Part shown: positions 7,945 through 16,315 of the stretch, piece by piece
Layout: each line of letters opens with the position of its first letter
Position numbering within the stretch: position 1 is the first letter of the stretch
NCBI RefSeq assembly: GCF_011516635.5
Contig: NZ_CP096255.1
Location: forward strand, 1,796,501 to 1,860,500
Origin: Bradyrhizobium barranii subsp. apii
GTDB taxonomy: Bacteria; Pseudomonadota; Alphaproteobacteria; Rhizobiales; Xanthobacteraceae
Direction: 5' to 3'
Length of the DNA stretch: 64,000 bases
Notes under the pieces: model-generated
Databases searched by the model: none
Seen by the model: only the letters and a program-made list of their open reading frames with translations
What the model was told of the DNA's origin: nothing
Position numbers and translations under genes: made by a program

Positions 7945-10937
7945 GGCACCCCCAACGCCTTCCATTCGCGCAGCGCCTGGGCGTCGCGCGGCGTGACGTC
8001 GGGGTATTCAGGGTCTTCACCGACCATGGGCGAGATCTTCCAGGAGCGGGCGCATTTGGTGCCGACCGCCTTCTCGACGACGACCTCGACGCCGGGCACC
8101 GCATCGAGACGGAACGCGCCCGCAGGCGCCTCGCCCTCACGCACCTCGTAGTTCGAGGTGATGCAGACCTCGGCGAGATCGGTGTCGAACAGCGTCGCCA
8201 GCATGTCGCGGTCGGCGACATAGATCACCGGTGAGGCCTCGAGCGACGAGCCGATGTTCTTGGCGGCGCGCTCAAGCTCCAGCGCGCCGGTGACGACGCG
8301 GCGGACGTTGCGGATCGTCTCCCATTTCGCGGCGAGCTTGTCGTCGCGGAGCGTCTCGATGCCTTCGGGAAACAGGGTCAGATGGACGGAAGGCTCCGCG
8401 TTCGGCCGGAACATGCGCCAGGCTTCATCGGTCGTGAAGCTCAGGATCGGCGCAAGCCACTTCAGGAGCGCATCGCACAACAGGTCAATCGTGGTGAGCG
8501 CGGCCTTGCGCGCCGCCGAGGACGGCGGGTCGCAATAGAGCGTGTCCTTGCGGATATCGAAGTAGAACGCCGACAGCTCGGAGTTCATGAAGGCCGCGAG
8601 GCTCGCGACGACGGTCTTGTAGTCGAAGGCGGCATAGGCCTTGCGAACGGTTTCGGCATGGCCGGCCAGTTCGTGCAGCATCAGCCGCTCGAGCTCGGGC
8701 ATCTCGGCATAGGCGACCTTCTCGCTCGCCTTGAAGTGATGCAGCGTACCGAGCATCCAGCGGATCGAGTTGCGCAGCTTGCGATAGGTCTCGATGGTGT
8801 TCTTCAGGATCTCCGGGCCGATGCGCTGGTCATCGGCATAGTCGGTGGCGCAGACCCACAGGCGCAGGATGTCCGCGCCCGAATCCTTGATCACCTTCTG
8901 CGGCTCGACGGTGTTGCCGAGCGACTTCGACATCTTGCGGCCGTTCTCGTCGAGCGTGAAGCCGTGGGTGAGCACGATGTCGTAGGGCGCGCGGCCCCGC
9001 GTGCCCGCGCTTTCCAGCAGCGAGGAATGAAACCAGCCGCGATGCTGGTCGCTGCCTTCCAGATACATCACGGTGTCGTTGCCGCCGTCGATCTTGCGGA
9101 CGATGTTGCCGAGCTGCGGGAAGTTCTGGCGATCCTCGAGCACGAAGGCGTGCGTGGAGCCCGAATCGAACCAGACGTCGCAGATGTCGTCGACCTTCTT
9201 CCAGTCCTCGCTCGCGCGGGACCCGAGGAAGCGTTCGCGGGCGCCGTCCATGTACCAGGCGTCGGCGCCTTCCTCCATGAAGGCTTCGGCGATACGCTGG
9301 TTGACGATCTCGTCCTGCAGTATCTCGGCCGAGCCGTCGCTCTTCTCGCGCACGAACACGGCGATCGGCACGCCCCAGGCGCGCTGGCGCGAGATCACCC
9401 AGTCCGGACGGTTGGCGATCATGCCGTTGATGCGGTTCTCGCCCGACGGCGGCACCCATTGCGTGACCGAGATCGCGTGCAGCGCGCGGGCGCGCAGCGT
9501 GTCGCCCTTCTTCGCATGGCCGTCATCGCTGATGTCCTTGTCCATCGCGATGAACCATTGCGGCGTGTTGCGGAAGATCACCGGCTTCTTCGAGCGCCAG
9601 GAGTGCGGATATTGGTGCTTGAGGCGGCCGCGCGCGAGCAGCTTGCCGCCGTCGATCAGCGCCTTGATCACGGCCTCGTTGGCATCGCCCTTCTCGCCCT
9701 TGTCGTTGAGCACGCGCTTGCCGGTGAAGCCGGGGGCCTGCGCCGTGTAGGCGCCGTTCTCGTCGACGGTGTAGGGGATCGCGGTCGGGATGCCGCGCGC
9801 ATCGAGCTCGCGGGTGTTGGCCGTCCAGACGTCGAAGTCCTCGCGGCCGTGGCTCGGCGCGGTGTGCACGAAGCCAGTGCCGGTGTCGTCGGTGACATGC
9901 TCGCCAGCGAGCAGCGGCACGATGAACTCGTAACCGCCACCGAACCCGCGCAGGGGATGGGCGCATTCGACAGCATCCAGCGTGTCGCCGGGAATGTCGC
10001 GCACCTTCTCATAGGACGTGACGCGCGCCTGCTTGAACACTTCTGCGGCGAGCGCATCGGCCAGGATCAGGAGATCGCCGGTCTTGGCCCAGTTGTCGGC
10101 GGGCGCATCCGTCACCTTATAGAGGCCGTAGGCGATTTTCGGCGAGAACGAGATCGCGCGGTTGCCGGGCAGCGTCCAGGGCGTGGTGGTCCAGATCACG
10201 ACGGAGGCGCTGGCGAGTGCGCCATGTGCCGGTGACGTGACGGGAAACTTCACCCACACCATGTCGGAGGTGTAGTCCTCGTACTCGACCTCGGCTTCCG
10301 CAAGCGCGGTCTTCTCGACCACGCTCCACATCACCGGCTTGGAGCCGCGATACAGCGTGCCGTTGGCCGCGAACTTCATCAGCTCGCGGGCGATCTGCGC
10401 TTCGGCCGGGTAGCTCATCGTCTGATAGGGATGATCCCAGTCGCCGATGATGCCGAGCCGCTTGAACTCCTCGCGCTGCACGTTGATCCAGTGCGTCGCA
10501 TAGGCGCGGCATTCCTTGCGGAACGCCACCATCGCGGCCGAGTCGCGGAAATCGGGCTTCTGCTTGCCCTTCTTGCGGTAGTTCTCCTCCTCGATCTTCC
10601 ATTCGATCGGCAGGCCGTGGCAGTCCCAGCCGGGCACGTAATTGGAGTCGAAGCCGAGCATCTGCTGGCTCTTGGTCACGACGTCCTTGAGGATCTTGTT
10701 CAGCGCGTGCCCGATATGGATGTTGCCGTTGGCGTAGGGCGGGCCGTCATGCAGCACGAATTTGGCGCGGCCCTGGGCTTCCCGGCGCAGCTTGTCGTAG
10801 AGGCCGATGTCGTTCCAGTACTTCAGCAGTTCCGGCTCGCGCTGCGGCAGGCCGGCGCGCATCGGGAAATCCGTCTGCGGCAAATAAAGGGTCTTGGAAT
10901 AGTCTTTGGCGTCGGACTTTTGCGGCTTTTCGGACAT
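7941..10937 (-). CDS. ileS: Isoleucyl-tRNA synthetase
   Basis: Class Ia aminoacyl-tRNA synthetase (998 aa) charging tRNA-Ile. HIGH is at residues 74-77 and KMSKS near residue 667; the CP1 editing domain lies between, with [11 protein letters not shown] near residue 250. At the C-terminus, where many bacterial IleRS carry a four-cysteine zinc finger, this protein reads KCARSWK and the distal cysteine pair is missing, so the zinc site is probably lost. The start at 10937 follows about 220 bases without genes and probably holds the operon promoter. lspA is coupled downstream. Confidence 0.97.
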   Translation of the reverse strand: MSEKPQKSDAKDYSKTLYLPQTDFPMRAGLPQREPELLKYWNDIGLYDKLRREAQGRAKFVLHDGPPYANGNIHIGHALNKILKDVVTKSQQMLGFDSNYVPGWDCHGLPIEWKIEEENYRKKGKQKPDFRDSAAMVAFRKECRAYATHWINVQREEFKRLGIIGDWDHPYQTMSYPAEAQIARELMKFAANGTLYRGSKPVMWSVVEKTALAEAEVEYEDYTSDMVWVKFPVTSPAHGALASASVVIWTTTPWTLPGNRAISFSPKIAYGLYKVTDAPADNWAKTGDLLILADALAAEVFKQARVTSYEKVRDIPGDTLDAVECAHPLRGFGGGYEFIVPLLAGEHVTDDTGTGFVHTAPSHGREDFDVWTANTRELDARGIPTAIPYTVDENGAYTAQAPGFTGKRVLNDKGEKGDANEAVIKALIDGGKLLARGRLKHQYPHSWRSKKPVIFRNTPQWFIAMDKDISDDGHAKKGDTLRARALHAISVTQWVPPSGENRINGMIANRPDWVISRQRAWGVPIAVFVREKSDGSAEILQDEIVNQRIAEAFMEEGADAWYMDGARERFLGSRASEDWKKVDDICDVWFDSGSTHAFVLEDRQNFPQLGNIVRKIDGGNDTVMYLEGSDQHRGWFHSSLLESAGTRGRAPYDIVLTHGFTLDENGRKMSKSLGNTVEPQKVIKDSGADILRLWVCATDYADDQRIGPEILKNTIETYRKLRNSIRWMLGTLHHFKASEKVAYAEMPELERLMLHELAGHAETVRKAYAAFDYKTVVASLAAFMNSELSAFYFDIRKDTLYCDPPSSAARKAALTTIDLLCDALLKWLAPILSFTTDEAWRMFRPNAEPSVHLTLFPEGIETLRDDKLAAKWETIRNVRRVVTGALELERAAKNIGSSLEASPVIYVADRDMLATLFDTDLAEVCITSNYEVREGEAPAGAFRLDAVPGVEVVVEKAVGTKCARSWKISPMVGEDPEYPDVTPRDAQALREWKALGVP

Positions 10938-11155
10938 GGGGCTGACTGGCTCGGAAGGGCGCGGAAACGGATAGCGACTGGAATCGCGGGGTGAAACGAC
11001 GAAATCCCGGTCTTGCGCCGAGCCTTCAGGCTCAGGCGGAAGCCGGGCCGCTAATCCCTATGATGCGCCGCGCAAACATGGGCTCTCCATAGCAGGGGGC
11101 CAAGGGAAGCGCAAAAGGTAGAAGCGCAAAAGGTCCGGCGGACCGGCTTTCGACC

Positions 11156-12127
11156 TCAATCGATCGTTCCAAGCAGCGGAAACGCGTCCGGGGCGGCGGC
11201 CAGCATGGCGCGGGCGCGGGCGGAATCGTCGTCCATCTGGCGGATCAGGGCCTCCAGGCTGTCGAATTTCAGCTCCTCGCGGATGAAGCCGACGAAGGCG
11301 CAGTCGAGCGCTTGTCCGTAGAGGTCGCCCTTGAAGTCGAACAGGAAGATTTCCAGCAGCGGCGCGCCATTATCAAAGGTCGGACGGCGGCCGAAGCTCG
11401 CCACCCCGTCCAGCCGCTCGGCGCCGCGGCCGACCCGCACCGCATAGATGCCGTGCTTGAGGCCGCAATTGGCATCGAGGCGGATGTTGGCGGTGGGATA
11501 GCCGAGGTCGCGGCCGCGCTTCTCGCCGTGGATCACCTCGCCGGTGATGAACCAGGGCGCGCCCAGCATGGTGGTGGCCTCGTCGATGAGGCCCTCGGCG
11601 AGCGCGATCCGGATGGCGCTGGAGGAGACCGGCCGCTCGTCGAGGTCGACATGGGCCTGCACGTCAACCTCGATGCCGAGCCGGGGCGCCTCGTTGACCA
11701 GGAGGCTCGGCGAGCCGACGCGACCCTTGCCGAAATGGAAGTCGTAGCCGACCGCGATGCCGCTGACGCCGAGGCGTCCGATCAGGTCATGGTGAATAAA
11801 GTCTTGCGCGCTGGTCCCGGCCCTGGCCTTGTCGAAGGTCATGACCACGGCGCCGGCGAGCCCGGTGCCGGCCAAAAGCCGCAGCTTGGCCGGCTCGTCC
11901 GTCAGGCGGAATTGCGGGGTGTTCGGGCTGAAAAACCGGCGCGGATGCGGCTCGAAGGTCAATGCCAGCGCAGGGCGGCCATGCGCCCGGCCCATTTCCA
12001 GCGCGGCTGCGATCACCGCGCGATGGCCGAGATGAACGCCGTCGAAATTGCCCATGGCGACCACGGCGCCCCTCAAAATCGCGGAATCCGGCGTTGTGTC
12101 GCGGATAACGGTAAAATGCGGGACCAT
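11156..12127 (-). CDS. ribF: Bifunctional riboflavin kinase / FAD synthetase
   Basis: Phosphorylates riboflavin to FMN and adenylates FMN to FAD (323 aa, usual length). The N-terminal FMN adenylyltransferase domain has the nucleotidyltransferase signature GNFDGVHLGH at residues 26-35 and a later ISSSAIR-like segment (VSSSAIRIAL). The C-terminal riboflavin kinase domain begins near residue 190 and has GRDLGYPTANI. It lies upstream of ileS in the same direction with about 220 bases between them. FMN made here is the ligand of the riboswitch at 41126-41293. Confidence 0.95.
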   Translation of the reverse strand: MVPHFTVIRDTTPDSAILRGAVVAMGNFDGVHLGHRAVIAAALEMGRAHGRPALALTFEPHPRRFFSPNTPQFRLTDEPAKLRLLAGTGLAGAVVMTFDKARAGTSAQDFIHHDLIGRLGVSGIAVGYDFHFGKGRVGSPSLLVNEAPRLGIEVDVQAHVDLDERPVSSSAIRIALAEGLIDEATTMLGAPWFITGEVIHGEKRGRDLGYPTANIRLDANCGLKHGIYAVRVGRGAERLDGVASFGRRPTFDNGAPLLEIFLFDFKGDLYGQALDCAFVGFIREELKFDSLEALIRQMDDDSARARAMLAAAPDAFPLLGTID

Positions 12128-12357
12128 CAGGGGAATTCTCGAAGCGGCAGGACCTGCGGACCGTGGCTTGACCGGCCGGACGAAGTCAAGCGGCAGGGGA
12201 GCGGCCGCATTGAACGTGATTTCAGTCCTTCGGAGGCGCCCCCAGTTAACGCGCTGTTTAACGCCTTGGTGCTAGTCCTTGAATTGTGGAACAGCGGGGC
12301 TCCGGCCCCGGCGGGTCCGATCGTAATATTTCCTGGGTTTGCGTTGGGGGAGTCGAG

Positions 12358-12753
12358 ATGGCGGTTGATTTGTCGATGTCGGTTCTGGTGGTTGATGACT
12401 ACAGCACCATGATCCGTATCATCAGGAATCTCCTGAAGCAGCTTGGCTTCGAGAATATCGATGATGCAAGCGACGGTTCGGCGGCGCTGAACAAGATGCG
12501 TGGCAAGAAGTACGGGCTCGTGATTTCCGATTGGAACATGGAGCCGATGACGGGTTACGACCTGCTGCGCGAAGTGCGCGCGGATCCGAACCTCGCCACC
12601 ACGCCTTTCATCATGATCACCGCGGAATCGAAGACCGAGAACGTGATCGCGGCCAAGAAGGCCGGCGTGAACAACTACATCGTCAAGCCGTTCAACGCGG
12701 CGACGCTGAAGACCAAGATCGAAGCGGTCTTCCCGGACATGGCGAGCGCGTAA
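12358..12753 (+). CDS. cheY: CheY-type single-domain response regulator
   Basis: A 131-residue receiver domain with no output domain. The acidic pocket is Asp13/Asp14 (VVDD), the phosphoacceptor Asp58 (ISDWNMEP), the switch Thr88 (ITAES) and the conserved Lys110 (VKPF). The sequence strongly resembles CheY proteins that bind the flagellar switch. The start at 12358 follows a G-rich ribosome site (TTGGGGGAG). No cheA, cheW or receptor gene is in the window, so its kinase is encoded elsewhere. An insertion sequence begins about 150 bases downstream. Confidence 0.88.
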   Translation: MAVDLSMSVLVVDDYSTMIRIIRNLLKQLGFENIDDASDGSAALNKMRGKKYGLVISDWNMEPMTGYDLLREVRADPNLATTPFIMITAESKTENVIAAKKAGVNNYIVKPFNAATLKTKIEAVFPDMASA

Positions 12754-12791
12754 GCGCGCTCTTCGCCGGACAATAATCTTCCATTTTGGAA

Positions 12792-12899
12792 CGTCGTGCC
12801 CGGGCTTGTCCCGGGCATCCGTGTTTGTGGATGCCAAAGGCGTGGATGGTCGGCGCATAGGCGCGCGGAAGCGACGCCGTCCTTCGGCCGGCTAAGCCG
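12792..12899. repeat. Dispersed palindromic repeat, interrupted by an insertion sequence
   Basis: Starts with a GCCCGGG-cttgt-CCCGGGC hairpin (12798-12816) and runs to the left end of the insertion sequence at 12900. The missing right arm, reading GCCGGGCCATGACGACG, is found beyond the insertion sequence at about 14440-14456. The same hairpin recurs at 38184-38220. The rest of the gap 12754-12899 holds no gene. Confidence 0.7.
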
Positions 12900-14435
12900 T
12901 CGTCCGTGAAGAATGCGGATTGATCTGAGAAATAAGCAGAATTTGTCTTGATGTAGTATTCGATTTTGCAGGAAAGCGGGGTGTTGGACCTCGCTTTCTT
13001 GCGTTTTAGGATTTTGCTTTTGGGCGATTCGTGATTCCCTGACGGCGTCGTCGACATTGGGGAATGCGATGAGCAAGCCGAGGGATGATCGCCAGAAAGA
13101 CCTGTTGCTTCCGGCGCTTGATCAGATCATCGACATGGGTCATCCGCTGGTGCGGTTGGCAGCGCTGATCGACTGGAACATCCTGAATGAGCGCTTCAGT
13201 TCAGTGTGCCAAGCAGGGTCGGGCCAGCCGGGCTTGCCGACGCGGCTAGTCGCCGGCCTGTTCATTTTGAAGCACATGCACAACCTGTCAGATGAGGTGC
13301 TGTGCGCTCGCTGGATCGAGAACCCCTATTACCAATACTTCTGCGGCGAATTGAGCTTCTGCCACCGTCTGCCGTTCGATCGATCGTCGATGACACGCTG
13401 GCGGCAGCGGCTCGGCGAGGAACAGCTCGTCGCCCTGATCCAGGAAAGTCTTTCAGTGGCGCACAAGACCGGCGCCATCGGTCCCAAGGACCTGGAACGG
13501 GTGGTCGTCGATACCACAGTGCAGCCCAAGGCGGTTGCACATCCGACCGACGCGCGGCTGCTGCATCGAGCAATCACCAAGCTGGTCGGGCTCGCCAAGC
13601 GCAACCGTGTGCCGCTACGCCAGAGCTATCTGCGCCTGGCCAAGCGCGCCGCCATCATGACCGGCCGCTATACCCACGCCCACCAGTTCAAACGCGCCCG
13701 GCGGCAGCTCAAGTTCCTGCGGACACGGCTTGGCCGGATCATCCGCGACATCCGCCGCAAGATTGATGGCGATACGGTGCTGGAAGCTCGCTTCGGCCCG
13801 TTGCTCGGTTTAGCGCAGCAGGTGCGCAGCCAGGATCAGCATCAGCGCGGTCCGAAGGTCTATGCGTTACATGCTCCGGAGGTTGAGTGCATCGGCAAAG
13901 GTAAAGCCCGCGCGCCCTACGAGTTCGGCTGCAAGGTCAGCATCGCCACCCCTGTGACGTCTCCGAAGGGCGGCCAGTTCGTGCTCCATGCCAAGGCCCT
14001 GCATGGCAATCCCTTCGATGGGCACACGCTCGGTCCCGTAATCGCCGACATGGAGAAGCTCACCGGGGTGGAGACTCGCCGTATCCACGTCGACAAAGGA
14101 TATCGCGGTCACAACCACCCGCATCGGTTCAGGGTCTGGATCTCGGGTCAGGTCCGCCGCGTCACAGCTTCCATCCGTCGCGAGATGAAGCGTCGTGCGG
14201 CTGTCGAGCCTGTCATCGGCCACGTCAAGGCCGAGCACCGCATGGACAGAAATTATCTCAAGGGACGCCTCGGCGACCGCATCAACACTGTTCTCGCCGC
14301 CGCCGGCTATAACTTCGGTCTGCTGCTGCGATGGCTCGCAGAGCTCTTGCGTGTCATCATCCGAGCCTTCTTCGAGACCGTCCCGGCTCGAAACACCGCT
14401 TGAGCCGGGCGCCGCCGCCAGTTCTTCACGAACGA
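12900..14435 (+). mobile_element. Insertion sequence of the IS5/IS1182-like group, complete (1536 bp)
   Basis: Ends defined from the sequence: the left terminus TCGTCCGTGAAGAA (12900-12913) and the reverse complement of the right terminus TCGTTCGTGAAGAA (14422-14435) match at 13 of 14 positions. The element is flanked by an exact 8-bp direct repeat, CTAAGCCG, at 12892-12899 and 14436-14443, the probable target duplication. One long transposase gene fills it. It interrupts a dispersed palindromic repeat, so no gene was broken. Confidence 0.85.
13069..14403 (+). CDS. Transposase, IS5/IS1182-like DDE family
   Basis: Full-length transposase (444 aa from ATG 13069; a TTG twelve bases upstream is an alternative start). 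The N-terminal DUF772-like part (LPTRLVAGLFILKHMHNLSDE, then WIENPYYQYFCGE and FDRSSMTRWRQRLGEEQL) is followed by a DDE domain: VVDTTVQPKAV near residue 150, then HVDKGYRGHNH near 340 and EPVIGHVKAEHRMDRNYLKG near 380. No stop or frameshift is present, so the element could be active. Transposes the surrounding element; its nearest neighbours in the group are best settled by a search of a curated insertion-sequence collection. Confidence 0.9.
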   Translation: MSKPRDDRQKDLLLPALDQIIDMGHPLVRLAALIDWNILNERFSSVCQAGSGQPGLPTRLVAGLFILKHMHNLSDEVLCARWIENPYYQYFCGELSFCHRLPFDRSSMTRWRQRLGEEQLVALIQESLSVAHKTGAIGPKDLERVVVDTTVQPKAVAHPTDARLLHRAITKLVGLAKRNRVPLRQSYLRLAKRAAIMTGRYTHAHQFKRARRQLKFLRTRLGRIIRDIRRKIDGDTVLEARFGPLLGLAQQVRSQDQHQRGPKVYALHAPEVECIGKGKARAPYEFGCKVSIATPVTSPKGGQFVLHAKALHGNPFDGHTLGPVIADMEKLTGVETRRIHVDKGYRGHNHPHRFRVWISGQVRRVTASIRREMKRRAAVEPVIGHVKAEHRMDRNYLKGRLGDRINTVLAAAGYNFGLLLRWLAELLRVIIRAFFETVPARNTA

Positions 14436-14480
14436 CTAAGCCGGGCCATGACGACGATTGGGGCTTAGCAATTCGTCTAA

Positions 14481-15416
14481 GAGTCTGTCCGGAAAGATTA
14501 CCTTGGATTGCATAGCTTTCGCAGCATGAGTCGGATGGAGGCCAGCTTGAGAAAGGCGAGCGCCCTGTGATTGAAGCATTCCCAATCTTTGGACAGTCTT
14601 CGGCATCGCCCGAGCCAGGCAAAGGTACGCTCGACGATCCAGCGTTTGGGCAAGACGACGAAACGGTGAGCCTGATCGGAGCGTTTGACGATTTCGAGGT
14701 TCACGCGCTTCAGAGCGCTACGCAGCCCCTTCTGGAAATGTGGCCCTTGATATCCGCCGTCGGCGTAGAGCTTCAGAAGAAAGGGATAGAGGCCGAACAA
14801 CGTTGCCATCAGGAGCACGCCGCCGTCGCGATCCTGGATGTCCGCCGCATGCACGATGGCGTGCATCAAGAGGCCTTGCGTGTCGACGAGAATGTGCCGC
14901 TTCTTGCCCTTGATCTTCTTGCCCGCGTCGTAGCCATGGAGATCATGAGGCCCCCTTTTTCAGCGCTTTTCACGCTCTGGCTATCGATGATGGCGGCGGT
15001 GGGAGAAGCCTCGCGCTCGGCCCTTTCGCGACATTCGACATAGAGGGCGTGATGAATTTTATCGAGCGTGCCGTTCCAGCTCCACAGATCGAAGTAGCCA
15101 TACAGCGTCGAGCGCGGCGGCAGGTCCTTGGGGATCGCGCGCCACTGGCAACCTGTGCTCAGGATGTACATCAGCCCGTTGGCAATCTCGCGCAGGTCCA
15201 CCGTACGCTTGTTGCCGCCGCGCTTGGCCGGCGGGATGCGAGGCGCGATCAGCGCCCACTCCTCGTCGGTCAAGTCGCTCGGATAGCGCAGGCGGCTGCG
15301 GTCGTAGCGTGCACGGTTCTCGGTAGTCCACATTGGCGGCGCGTCCCCATCGAATCAGGCCGCTCACCTTGAATCACAACCGATTCATTCGACTCAACAT
15401 GTTTTGGAACAGACAC
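14481..15416 (-). mobile_element. Insertion sequence, IS5 family IS427 group (936 bp)
   Basis: Flanked by a 3-bp TAA duplication (14478-14480 and 15417-15419), as expected for IS427-group elements. The outer 15 bp, GAGTCTGTCCGGAAA on the left and GTGTCTGTTCCAAAA read inward from the right, agree at 11 of 15 positions and form the terminal inverted repeats. It contains two overlapping reading frames joined by a slippery sequence. It sits only 45 bp from the preceding element, close to the 3' end of the HAD gene, which it does not disrupt. Confidence 0.85.
14498..15333 (-). CDS. IS427-group transposase made by programmed -1 frameshift (OrfA/OrfB)
   Basis: OrfA (from 15333) begins MWTTENRARYDRSRLRYPSD and includes the helix-turn-helix region and the first catalytic segment IIDSQSVKSAEKG. 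OrfB ends the protein and contains HAIVHAADIQDRDGG, LYADGGYQGPHF and the FAWLGRCRRLSKD segment with the last DDE residue. The two frames meet at AAAAAGGGGG (minus strand, 14951-14960). A -1 slip there gives a continuous SVKSAEK-RGPHDLHGYDAGKKIKGKKRH product, which is the standard sequence of this transposase, so I read it as programmed frameshifting and not as a broken gene. Confidence 0.85.
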
Positions 15417-15445
15417 TAAGCCGGCGTCGGTTCAAGCCGCAGCCG

Positions 15446-16300
15446 TCACCACTTCAATTCGCGCATCAGCGCCTTCGGCGGGTGGCCGAACAACTCCATC
15501 ACGGAATTCGGGTCGAGCTGGTCGAGGCCCTCGAACTCCTCGGCATGGATGCCGCGGGTGACGAACAGGCAGTCGATGCCGAATTCGCGCGCGCCGGTGA
15601 GGTCGGTGCGGACGGAATCGCCGATCGCCAGCACCTTTTTCCGGTCGATCATGTGACCCTGGCGTTCGCCGGCGAGCATCATCGCGCGCTCGTAGATCGG
15701 GCGATGCGGCTTGCCGTAGAAGATCACCTCGCCGCCGAGTTCGCGATAGAGTTCCGCGATCGCGCCGGCGCAATAGATCAGCCGGTCGCCGCGCTCCACC
15801 ACGATATCGGGGTTGGCACAGACCAGCGTCAGCTTGCGCTCGCGCGCCTTCAGCATCATGCCGCGATAGTCTTCCGCCGTCTCGGTCTCGTCGTCATAGA
15901 GGCCGGTGCAGACGATGTAGTCGGCTTCTTCCAGCGGCGCGGTCGTCGCATCGAGGCCGCGATAGATCGAGTTGTCGCGCTCGGGTCCGAGCCAGAACAT
16001 CTTGCGGCCGGGATGCTCGGCGACATAGAGCCGCGTCAGGTCGCCCGACGAGACGATCGCGTCATAGGTCTCGTCCGCGACGCCGAGCTTGCGCAATTGC
16101 CGTTGGACGGAGTCGGCCGGGCGCGGGGCATTGGTGATCAGGATCACCGTACCGCCGCGGCTGCGATAGGTATGCAGCGCCTCGCAGGCTTCGGGGAACG
16201 ATTCCAGGCCATTGTGAACCACGCCCCAGATGTCGCTGAGCACAACGTCAACGCCGCCCACGAGCTCGCGCAGACTTTCGGCGAAATGCAGCGTGGTCAT
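15446..16300 (-). CDS. HAD-IIA family hydrolase (TIGR01459-like)
   Basis: HAD superfamily protein of 284 aa, with a NagD-type layout. The nucleophile motif is LSDIWGVVHNG with Asp23; motif II is ILITNAPRP near residue 55; the C-terminal YGKPHRPIYERA and IGDSVRTDLTGA supply the Lys and Asp residues. The usual second aspartate (DxD) is Trp25, as in the alphaproteobacterial DxWGV subfamily, so phosphatase activity may be weak or altered. The substrate is unknown. Its stop codon lies 30 bases from the right end of the neighbouring insertion sequence, and the EAL-domain gene is upstream in the same direction (16-base gap). Confidence 0.85.
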   Translation of the reverse strand: MTTLHFAESLRELVGGVDVVLSDIWGVVHNGLESFPEACEALHTYRSRGGTVILITNAPRPADSVQRQLRKLGVADETYDAIVSSGDLTRLYVAEHPGRKMFWLGPERDNSIYRGLDATTAPLEEADYIVCTGLYDDETETAEDYRGMMLKARERKLTLVCANPDIVVERGDRLIYCAGAIAELYRELGGEVIFYGKPHRPIYERAMMLAGERQGHMIDRKKVLAIGDSVRTDLTGAREFGIDCLFVTRGIHAEEFEGLDQLDPNSVMELFGHPPKALMRELKW

Positions 16301-16315
16301 GATGCGTGCGGCCGA

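Noticed and set aside
8382..10235. A 617-codon open frame antisense to ileS
   Set aside because: Shadow frame; ileS with HIGH and KMSKS is certain.
14498..15333. Transposase as a frameshifted pseudogene
   Set aside because: The frames join at a slippery A5G5 and all catalytic segments are intact, which fits programmed frameshifting.
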